This document shows, in pieces, positions 6,094-11,899 of a DNA stretch of 12,803 nt. Source of the DNA: Georgenia sp. (GTDB lineage: Bacteria > Actinomycetota > Actinomycetes > Actinomycetales > Actinomycetaceae); the NCBI GenBank assembly GCA_027322565.1, contig DAHVRG010000220.1, positions 1 to 12,803 on the forward strand, in the 5' to 3' direction. The notes under the pieces were generated by a model. The model was given only the letters and a program-made list of their open reading frames with translations, had not been told where the DNA came from and searched no databases. Every line of letters starts with the position of its first letter. Position 1 is the stretch's first letter. A program made the position numbers and the translations under genes.

Positions 6094-6843
6094 TCACTGC
6101 TGCAGCGAAACTGTCACACCGCCGGAGAACATCGAGTCGTGGAGCTCGATCGCGGCAGGCTCGGCATCAGCCGGGATGTCGAAGACGACGATGCCCTCGA
6201 CCGAGTTGCCGGGGTTGATGTCGTTGAGGAAGGTCTCGGACCCGTCGAGGTAGAGGGCCGCAGACGAGTCGGCCCGGTGCTCACGACCCTCGGTGTCGAC
6301 GAGGGTCTGGTTGCTGCCGTTGAGCATCTGCGCCTGGTCGCCGATGTTGGTCACCGTCATGTGGACCAGGACGAACTGGCCCTGGGCCTGCTCGTTGAGG
6401 AACTCGTCGCCGACCTGGCCGACGCCGGTCTCCACCTCGGTGATCGTGAACTCGAACTTCCCGTCACGGACGGCCTCCCCGATGCCCGGTTCGTCCGCAA
6501 CGGGCTGGTCCGCGGCCGGCTCGTCGGCAACGGGCTCGGCGTCCTCCTCCACGGCGTCGGCGTCGTCGCCTGCGGCGGCGTCCGCGGCGTCGGCCGGGGG
6601 AGCCGCGACGCTACCGGGTGCGGGCGAGGAGTCCTCGCCACCACCACCACCACCGAGGTTCACGGCGATGACGAGGACCACGACGACGAGGATCGCGGTG
6701 AGGAACTTGTGGCGGGCGAACCAGCTCCGCTTCTTCGGCTCCGGGGCGGGCCCGCCTCCGGGCAACGGCCCGGGCCCCTGCGGTGCGCCGGCCGAGGTGT
6801 AGGCGCCGGGCCCCTGCGGGGTGAATGTCTGCTGGTCGGTCAT
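6094..6843 (-). CDS. Membrane-anchored DUF4352 domain protein
   Basis: A 249-residue protein. Residues 1-36 are Pro/Gly/Gln-rich and probably cytoplasmic, followed by KKRSWFARHK and one membrane segment (about 47-63, FLTAILVVVVLVIAVNL). A Gly run and a long acidic Ala/Pro/Asp/Glu linker with repeated 'ADEP/ADQP' units then lead to a C-terminal DUF4352 (immunoglobulin-like, TelA-type) domain, recognised by FEFTITEVETGVG, GQFVLVHMTVTNIGD, the L-DTEGREH segment, LNDINPGNSVEGIVVFDIP and the final beta strand. The topology is inside N-terminus and outside domain. Such proteins are thought to sense or bind at the cell surface; the ligand is unknown. The ATG at 6841-6843 is supported by GAGGAGG 6 bases upstream. 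It is divergent from a two-component system and shares its upstream region with three palindromes. Confidence 0.88.
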   Translation of the reverse strand: MTDQQTFTPQGPGAYTSAGAPQGPGPLPGGGPAPEPKKRSWFARHKFLTAILVVVVLVIAVNLGGGGGGEDSSPAPGSVAAPPADAADAAAGDDADAVEEDAEPVADEPAADQPVADEPGIGEAVRDGKFEFTITEVETGVGQVGDEFLNEQAQGQFVLVHMTVTNIGDQAQMLNGSNQTLVDTEGREHRADSSAALYLDGSETFLNDINPGNSVEGIVVFDIPADAEPAAIELHDSMFSGGVTVSLQQ

Positions 6844-6905
6844 GATCTTCCTCCTCGTTCGTTGGTGTGGTCCCAGCGAACTCGGTGCGGCGTCCCCGCG
6901 GCATC

Positions 6906-6970
6906 GGCCGATCGCCCAGACCCCGATGGCCGATCGGCTACGGTCGGCGGCGACGTCCTGGCCGATCGGC
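6906..6970. repeat. Three GGCCGATCG(GC) palindromes, candidate operator array
   Basis: Copies lie at 6906-6914 (GGCCGATCG, then CCC), 6928-6938 (GGCCGATCGGC) and 6960-6970 (GGCCGATCGGC). The core GCCGATCGGC of copies 2 and 3 is a perfect 10-bp palindrome; copy 1 has one mismatched pair. Start-to-start spacings of 22 and 32 bases are close to two and three turns of DNA, placing the sites on one helix face. They fill the divergent region between the DUF4352 gene and the histidine kinase. Copy 3 is centred at 6965.5, which is -42.5 from the predicted kinase start of transcription at 7008. Confidence 0.65.
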
Positions 6971-6995
6971 GGTGTCCCGGCGCCGGGGCGACGCA

Positions 6996-7001
6996 TACGG
7001 T
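6996..7001 (+). promoter_or_regulatory. -10 box TACGGT of leaderless histidine kinase transcript
   Basis: TACGGT is followed by 6 bases and the ATG at 7008, with no Shine-Dalgarno sequence. The third palindrome lies just upstream of where a -35 element would be, suggesting activator-assisted initiation. Confidence 0.55.
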
Positions 7002-7007
7002 GAGCCC

Positions 7008-8249
7008 ATGGAGCGGAGCACAGTCATCTCGGAGCAGCGCGCCCCGTGGTGGCGGACGGTGCTCTGGGGGACGCTGTGCGCTGCGGCCTCGCTGACGAGC
7101 CTGGCGTACTCCGGGCTCGGGAACCGCACCGAGTACGGCTGGGAGGTCCTCCTCCTCGGAGCCGGGCTCCTCGTCGCGCTCGCCCTCCCGCTCCTGCTGC
7201 TGTGGCGTCACCGCGCCCCCTACGCGGTGACCCTCGTCGCCTCCGCGGTAGCGGTGGCGCTCCCGGTCGGGACGTGGACGGCGCTCGTGGCCCTGGCCTC
7301 GCTCATCGGGCGACGCCGTGGCCCGCAGGTGTGGTGGACCGCCGGCGCGGCCGCGGTGGCCACGACGGTCACCGTCGTCCGCGACACCAGCGGTGCGACG
7401 TCGGCGACGTCGTTCGTCAAGCTGCTCTTCGCGCCCTCCGGTGCGGCTCCCGGCATGGAGGTCACCCTCGGCTGGTGGGTGGCACCCCTGTTCATCGTCG
7501 TCGGGATAGCCATCGCCGTCGGCTCGGGTCTCGTCGTGCGGGCCCGACGTGAGGCCGCCGCGTCCGCACGGCAGGTCAGCGCAGCCCAGGACGCCAGTGA
7601 CCAGCTGGGTGACCAGCTGGCGCGTCAGCTCGAACGGGAGCGGATCGGACGTGAGGTGCACGATGTCCTCGGGCACCGTCTCTCGCTGCTCAACCTGCAC
7701 GCCGGGGCGCTGGAGGCGCACGCCCCGTCCGGCGGCCCCCTCGGCGAGAGCGCCCGGCTCGTCCGGGAGAGCGCCGCGAGGGCGATGGAGGACCTGCGCT
7801 CCCTGCTCGACATGCTCAACGAGCCCCTCGAGACCGGACCTGCCGAACTGGACCTCTCCCTCGTCGACCTGCCCGACATGATCGCCGAGACGGTCGAGAC
7901 CGGTGTCCCCGTGAGCTCCGCGGTCTACATCGACGGCGCCGAGCACGCCGACCCGGCGCTGGCGCGCGCGGTCTACCGGATCGTCCAGGAGCTGCTCACC
8001 AACGCCCGCCGGCACGCGCACGGTCACCCGATCCGTCTCGACGTCAACGGCGGCCCATCGACCGGGATGACCATCGACGCCCGGAACCCCTATGTGCCGC
8101 CCACCGTGCCCAGCCGAGGTGGTCAGGGGCTGAGGGGGATCGCCGAGCGGGTGGAGCTGCTGGGCGGCCAGCTCCGGTACGGGCTGGACGACGAGGGGCG
8201 CACCTTCCGGGTCACCGTCCAGCTGCCCTGGCGCAGCAGCCAGACCTGA
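7008..8249 (+). CDS. Sensor histidine kinase (NarL-partner type, HisKA_3)
   Basis: A 413-residue membrane kinase. The N-terminal ~175 residues hold about five or six membrane segments with no large extracytoplasmic domain, so the signal is probably sensed in or at the membrane. A helical linker (about 177-208, including a DQLGDQLARQL repeat) leads to the HisKA_3 dimerisation box ERERIGREVHDVLGHRLSLL, with His218 as phospho-acceptor. The ATPase domain shows the N box RIVQELLTNARRHA and the G2 box GGQGLRGIAERVELLGG. The usual DxGxG segment is replaced by IDARNPYVPP, a form familiar from many actinobacterial kinases of this group. The start is placed at 7008 from the -10 box. The response regulator follows 31 bases later and is the likely partner. 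Confidence 0.92.
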   Translation: MERSTVISEQRAPWWRTVLWGTLCAAASLTSLAYSGLGNRTEYGWEVLLLGAGLLVALALPLLLLWRHRAPYAVTLVASAVAVALPVGTWTALVALASLIGRRRGPQVWWTAGAAAVATTVTVVRDTSGATSATSFVKLLFAPSGAAPGMEVTLGWWVAPLFIVVGIAIAVGSGLVVRARREAAASARQVSAAQDASDQLGDQLARQLERERIGREVHDVLGHRLSLLNLHAGALEAHAPSGGPLGESARLVRESAARAMEDLRSLLDMLNEPLETGPAELDLSLVDLPDMIAETVETGVPVSSAVYIDGAEHADPALARAVYRIVQELLTNARRHAHGHPIRLDVNGGPSTGMTIDARNPYVPPTVPSRGGQGLRGIAERVELLGGQLRYGLDDEGRTFRVTVQLPWRSSQT

Positions 8250-8267
8250 CCTGCACCGGCCCGGCTC

Positions 8268-8273
8268 TACCAT
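8268..8273 (+). promoter_or_regulatory. -10 box TACCAT of leaderless response regulator transcript
   Basis: TACCAT is followed by 7 bases and the ATG at 8281. It overlaps an alternative in-frame ATG at 8272, which would not be on this transcript. This promoter would let the regulator be made separately from its kinase. Confidence 0.5.
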
Positions 8274-8280
8274 GGCGGGC

Positions 8281-8943
8281 ATGCCCGACATCCACCGGAT
8301 CCTGTTGGTCGACGACGACCCCCTCGTCCGGTCCGGGCTGCGGCTGCTGCTCACCAGTGACCCCGGCATCGAGGTCGTCGGCGAGGCGAGCGATGGCGAC
8401 GAGGTGGTCGAGGCGGTTCAGCGTCACGCGCCCGACGTCGTCCTCATGGACCTACGAATGCCCCGGATGGACGGGATTACTGCGACACGTGCCGTGCGGG
8501 CGCTGCCCAATCCGCCCCAGGTCATCGCCCTGACCACGTGGGACGTCGACGACGCCGTACTCCGCAGCCTCGACGCCGGCGCCGAAGGGTTCCTGCTCAA
8601 GACCTCGTCGCCGGCAGAGATCATCGGCGCGGTACGGGCCGTCACCGCCGGCGACGCCGTCCTCTCCCCGCGCAGCACCCGCCAGCTGCTCGACCACTAC
8701 CGGCGCGGTGACGACCGGGAGGGCCGGGAGGCCGCAGCTGCCGCCGTGGCCGAGCTGACGGACCGCGAGCGCGCCGTGGCGGTCGCCGTGGGGCACGGGC
8801 TGAGCAACGCGGAGATCGCCGAGCAGCTCTACGTCTCGGCCGCGACGGTCAAGGCACACCTCAGTGCCATCCAGACGAAGCTCGGCGTACGCAACCGGGT
8901 CCAGATCGCTGTCTGCGCCGAGCGGGCCGGCCTGCTGCGCTGA
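8281..8943 (+). CDS. NarL/LuxR-type response regulator
   Basis: A 220-residue two-domain regulator. The receiver domain (about 1-120) has the acidic pocket DDD (11-13), the phospho-acceptor Asp57 in VVLMDLRMPRMDG, Thr85 in IALTT, and Lys107 in GFLLK. A short linker leads to a LuxR-type helix-turn-helix (about 155-218): LTDRERAVAVAVGHGLSNAE, IAEQLYVSAATVKAHLSAIQ and TKLGVRNRVQ. All key receiver residues are present, so it should be phosphorylated by the upstream kinase. The candidate binding sites are the GGCCGATCGGC palindromes upstream of the kinase. The start is ATG 8281 because a -10 box ends 7 bases before it; ATG 8272 would add only Met-Ala-Gly. Confidence 0.93.
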   Translation: MPDIHRILLVDDDPLVRSGLRLLLTSDPGIEVVGEASDGDEVVEAVQRHAPDVVLMDLRMPRMDGITATRAVRALPNPPQVIALTTWDVDDAVLRSLDAGAEGFLLKTSSPAEIIGAVRAVTAGDAVLSPRSTRQLLDHYRRGDDREGREAAAAAVAELTDRERAVAVAVGHGLSNAEIAEQLYVSAATVKAHLSAIQTKLGVRNRVQIAVCAERAGLLR

Positions 8944-9014
8944 GACGACGAGCGGCCGCGGGCAGGACGCACCCCGGTGGACCGAGACGTTCGACACGCG
9001 CTCGTAACCAAAAC

Positions 9015-9044
9015 GTGACATTCGGGCGCGGACGGCGTTAAGGT
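9015..9044 (+). promoter_or_regulatory. Promoter of CAP-domain gene (-35 GTGACA, -10 TAAGGT)
   Basis: GTGACA at 9015-9020 and TAAGGT at 9039-9044 are separated by 18 bases. This is the only promoter here with a recognisable -35 element. Transcription would start near 9051, giving a leader of about 118 bases. Confidence 0.6.
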
Positions 9045-9050
9045 CGCCGG

Positions 9051-9168
9051 TGTCTTGCGCTCCCTCCACGTGAGACCCACGGACGGTTCCCCTCCCGCCA
9101 CCGTCCGGGGACGACGACGTAGCGGCGGGGGGCGGTCACCCCGCCCCGGGGAGTGAGAAAGGCTCACC
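9051..9168 (+). ncRNA. Structured 5' leader of CAP-domain gene
   Basis: Three hairpins follow the predicted start of transcription. The first is CGGACGGT (9080-9087) with ACCGTCCG (9100-9107), 8 bp and a C-rich loop. The second is GGGGCGG (9129-9135) with CCGCCCC (9141-9147), 7 bp. The third is GTGAG (9153-9157) with CTCAC (9163-9167), whose loop AAAGG is the likely Shine-Dalgarno sequence. The start codon GTG follows directly. I looked for the conserved blocks of the c-di-AMP (ydaO) riboswitch, which often precedes actinobacterial cell-wall enzymes, and did not find them. Function is unknown. Confidence 0.45.
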
Positions 9169-10077
9169 GTGACGGCACCTCGCCGACTCCGTCACCGCGC
9201 CGCGGCCCCCTCCACCCTCGGGGCCCTCCAGCAGGTGGTCCGCCGCCGGTCCCGGGTGGCCCAGTCCCTCCAGCGCCGTTACCGCACGGCCCTGGCCGGT
9301 GGCCTGGGCCTCGCGCTCGTCGCCGGGGCCACCGCCGGCGCCGCGGTCGACGACGCCCCGGTGGCCGACCAGGCCGACCTCGCGGCCCTCGGGAGGATGG
9401 AGGTGGCCCACCCCGCGTCCCCGGGCATCACGGTGCCCGCGGACGAGGAGATCGACCTCGGTGAGCTGGACGTCGACGTCGAGCTCCCCAAGCCGGACGT
9501 GAGCCACGTCCGCGACATCCGGACCGCGAGCCGCAACGCCGAGCGCCGGGCGATCGCCGAGCGGGAGGCTGCCGCAGCGGCCGAGGCGGCCGCCGCCGAG
9601 CAGGAGGCCGCCGCCCCCACCCGGGACGACGACGGCGAGGACGACGCGAGCACCTCCGAGGCCGAGGCACCCGCGACGGTGAGCGCCGGGTCCGGTGGCG
9701 AGCGCGGTGCGATCGGCGCCATGGTCAACGACTACCGCGCGCAGAACGGGCTGCACACGCTGGAGCGCAACGGCACGCTCGACCAGGTCGCCCAGGGCTG
9801 GGCGGAGTGGATGGCGGCCAACCAGACCCTCCAGCACAACCCGAACTACCGGTCGCAGATCGGCTCCGGCTGGTCGGCGGCGGGGGAGAACATCATCCGC
9901 CACACCGGCGGGGCATCGATGTCCTCCAGCGCGGTGACGAGCTGGATGGTCGACTGGTGGAAGAACTCCTCCGTCCACCGCGCCAACATGCTCAACACCA
10001 AGTACACCCACGTCGGTGTGGGCTACTCGATGGGACCGGGCGGTCCCTACGCCGTCCTCCTCCTCGGCGGTCGCTGA
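9169..10077 (+). CDS. CAP/SCP-domain (cysteine-rich secretory protein family) exported protein
   Basis: A 302-residue protein. A very basic N-terminus (about 1-39) precedes one hydrophobic segment, TALAGGLGLALVAGATAGAA (about 40-59), acting as signal peptide or anchor. The next part is an acidic, Ala/Glu-rich stretch with a probable helical coiled-coil segment (about 120-148) and a disordered linker. The C-terminal CAP domain (about 180-302) shows MVNDYRAQNGL, VAQGWAEWMA, LQHNPNY, AAGENI, SWMVDWWKNSSVHRANML and HVGVGY. The conserved pocket residues are present as His223, Glu240 and His270. These domains occur in secreted proteins of diverse and often unknown function, some binding lipids or acting at the envelope. 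The GTG start is used because GAAAGG lies a few bases upstream. It has its own promoter and a structured leader. Confidence 0.88.
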   Translation: MTAPRRLRHRAAAPSTLGALQQVVRRRSRVAQSLQRRYRTALAGGLGLALVAGATAGAAVDDAPVADQADLAALGRMEVAHPASPGITVPADEEIDLGELDVDVELPKPDVSHVRDIRTASRNAERRAIAEREAAAAAEAAAAEQEAAAPTRDDDGEDDASTSEAEAPATVSAGSGGERGAIGAMVNDYRAQNGLHTLERNGTLDQVAQGWAEWMAANQTLQHNPNYRSQIGSGWSAAGENIIRHTGGASMSSSAVTSWMVDWWKNSSVHRANMLNTKYTHVGVGYSMGPGGPYAVLLLGGR

Positions 10078-10118
10078 CCCGGCCCATAGCGCCCCACCGG
10101 CCCGATTCCTAGCCACGT

Positions 10119-10261
10119 CTCACCCAGCGGTCCGGTGAGGCGGGGAACACCCGCGGGTCGGACCTCACCTGCGCCGCCGGCGCTCGCTCCGGCAACCTCT
10201 GCAGCCCAAGGCCCCGCGTCGCCCGACGCGGGGGAAGGCACGAGCAGAGAGGACCGCCACG
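10119..10261 (+). ncRNA. Structured leader of peptide-type ABC importer, possible riboswitch or attenuator
   Basis: The 184-base gap before the binding-protein gene is densely paired. GGTGAGG (10134-10140) can pair either with CTCACC (10119-10124) or with CCTCACC (10163-10169), two exclusive states. GCGGG (10140-10144) pairs with CCCGC (10150-10154). GCGCC (10171-10175) pairs with GGCGC (10179-10183). CTCTGC (10197-10202) pairs with GCAGAG (10244-10249), enclosing a perfect 9-bp hairpin CCCCGCGTC (10212-10220) with GACGCGGGG (10225-10233). The last helix overlaps the Shine-Dalgarno region GAGAGGA (10247-10253). An unpaired CCGGCAACC (10189-10197) recalls the GGCAACC block of SAM riboswitches, but the other conserved blocks were not found. 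No promoter could be placed with confidence. Confidence 0.5.
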
Positions 10262-11896
10262 ATGACGACATCGCGTCGCCGCACGTGGACGGGTGCAGTC
10301 GCACTCGCCGCTTCGACCCTGGTCCTCTCCGCCTGTAGCGGTGGCGCGAGCCCCGACGCGGAGGCGGCCCCTGACGACGGCGCGCCCCGGTACGGGGGCA
10401 CGCTCACCTTCCTCGAGTACCAGTTCCCCACCTGCTTCTACGCCGGCGGCTCGGGCTACTACCCCGTCGCCACCGTCCTCAACCAGATCGGGGACAAGCT
10501 CACCTACCAGGACCCCGAGACCCGCGAGATCCACCCGTGGCTCGCCGAGTCCTGGGACGTCTCCGAGGACGCCACCGAGTACGTCTTCCACCTGCGTGAC
10601 GACGTCACCTTCTCCGACGGCACCCCGCTGACCGCGGAGGTCGTCGCCGCGAACTTCGACCACTTCGGCCTCGGGGACGAGGAGCTCGGGCTCGCCGCCC
10701 AGGAGTTCGTCTCCAACTACGAGCGCTCCGAGGTCGTCGACGAGCACACGGTGGCCTTCCACTTCGACGCCCCGGTGCCCGGGTTCCTCCAGGCGACCTC
10801 CGTCGTCGGGGCCGCCATCGTCGCGCCCGCGACCTACGAGCTGCCGTACGAGGAACAGTGCCAGCTGGAGAACTTCGTCGGCACCGGCCCGTTCACCGTC
10901 ACCGATGTCGTGCCCGAGCAGGAGTACACGCTCACCGCCCGGGAGGACTATGACTGGGCCCCTCCGCACCTCGCGCACCAGGGCCGGGCGTACCTCGACG
11001 AGATCCACATCGTCGTCACCCCGGAGGACTCCGTGCGTATCGGTGCCCTCACCTCCGGCCAGGCCGACGCGATCCGCTCGGTCCAGGCCTACGACGAGGC
11101 GACGGTCGAGGCCGCCGGCTACCGCCTCTTCGCCGCCCAGACCAACGGGGTCAACCCGCAGCTCGCGCTGCGCCCGGCGCACCCGCTGCTCGCGGACGAC
11201 GCCGTGCGCCGGGCCCTGCTCAAGGCCACCGACCGCGCCGCGATCGTCGAGACGCTCTTCACCGAGAACTACCCGGTGGCGACGTCCTCGCTCAGCTCGG
11301 GTGCCACCGGGTACGTCGACCTGTCGGAGGAGCTGGCTCCCGACGTCGAGGAGGCCGACCGGCTGCTCGACGAGGCGGGCTGGGTGCGGGGCGCGGACGG
11401 CTTCCGCAGCAAGGACGGGGAGCCGCTGGAGCTCACCACGCTCGTCCCCGCGGTCTTCCCGCTCGGCCAGGAGACGCTCGAGCTCGTCGCCCAGCAGTGG
11501 AAGGAGATCGGGGTCCGGCTCCGCATCGACCTGCCCGACCCGGCCACCGAGGTCCAGCGCACCCGGGACGCCGCCGACGTCGGGGTGCTCCTCAGCCACG
11601 TCGGCCGGGTCGACCCGGACGTCCTGTACAGCGCCTTCCACAGCGGCCGGCGGGACTACCTCATCGGTGCCGGTGAGGAGCTCGACGGCCTGCTCGAGGA
11701 GATCACCGCGCTGGCGACCACGCAGGACCGCTACGCCAAGGCCGCCGAGGTGCAGGAGTACCTCGCCGCCAACGCGCTGACCATCCCGCTGTACGAGATG
11801 CCGCAGACCTACGCCGCGGCCCCGTACGTCCACGGCTTCGGCTGGGAGCCGGTCGGCCGCGTCCACCTGTACGACACCTGGCTCGCGGAGGGCTGA
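10262..11896 (+). CDS. ABC importer substrate-binding lipoprotein, family 5 (KPN_01854-like)
   Basis: A 544-residue extracytoplasmic binding protein. The signal peptide ends in a lipobox, LSAC, with Cys25 as the lipidated residue. Family 5 hallmarks follow: RYGGTLTFLEYQ, WLAESWDVSEDATEYVFHLR, DDVTFSDGTPLTAEVVAANF, VGTGPFTVTDVVPEQEY and TPEDSVRIGALTSGQADAIR, then VRRALLKATDRAAIVETLF. The segments EDSVRIGALTSGQADAIRSV and YERSEVVDEHTVAFHF resemble, from memory, the KPN_01854 subgroup (TIGR04028), which is found beside luciferase-like monooxygenases and alkylhydroperoxidase-type proteins in other bacteria. The ligand is unknown; dipeptides, nickel or glutathione are transported by other family 5 proteins. 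The ATG at 10262 is 9 bases after GAGAGG. The permease starts 3 bases after the stop, so they form one operon. Confidence 0.92.
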   Translation: MTTSRRRTWTGAVALAASTLVLSACSGGASPDAEAAPDDGAPRYGGTLTFLEYQFPTCFYAGGSGYYPVATVLNQIGDKLTYQDPETREIHPWLAESWDVSEDATEYVFHLRDDVTFSDGTPLTAEVVAANFDHFGLGDEELGLAAQEFVSNYERSEVVDEHTVAFHFDAPVPGFLQATSVVGAAIVAPATYELPYEEQCQLENFVGTGPFTVTDVVPEQEYTLTAREDYDWAPPHLAHQGRAYLDEIHIVVTPEDSVRIGALTSGQADAIRSVQAYDEATVEAAGYRLFAAQTNGVNPQLALRPAHPLLADDAVRRALLKATDRAAIVETLFTENYPVATSSLSSGATGYVDLSEELAPDVEEADRLLDEAGWVRGADGFRSKDGEPLELTTLVPAVFPLGQETLELVAQQWKEIGVRLRIDLPDPATEVQRTRDAADVGVLLSHVGRVDPDVLYSAFHSGRRDYLIGAGEELDGLLEEITALATTQDRYAKAAEVQEYLAANALTIPLYEMPQTYAAAPYVHGFGWEPVGRVHLYDTWLAEG

Positions 11897-11899
11897 CCC

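Noticed and set aside
7598..7620. Tandem TGACCAGCTGG repeat
   Set aside because: It lies inside the histidine kinase and encodes a helical DQLG-DQLA repeat in the linker, so protein coding explains it.
9051..9168. c-di-AMP (ydaO) riboswitch before the CAP-domain gene
   Set aside because: The context is suggestive, but none of the conserved blocks of that riboswitch could be found in the leader.
10189..10202. SAM riboswitch suggested by the CCGGCAACC block
   Set aside because: The other conserved SAM-I and SAM-IV segments and the expected GGUGC-type partner after the third helix were not found, so the class was not assigned. The region is reported only as an unassigned structured leader.
10135..10261. 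Small upstream open frame as a leader peptide for the importer
   Set aside because: A frame opens at GTG 10135, but it has no Shine-Dalgarno sequence, overlaps the start of the binding-protein gene and lacks runs of a regulatory amino acid. A cysteine-containing frame nearby has no start codon.
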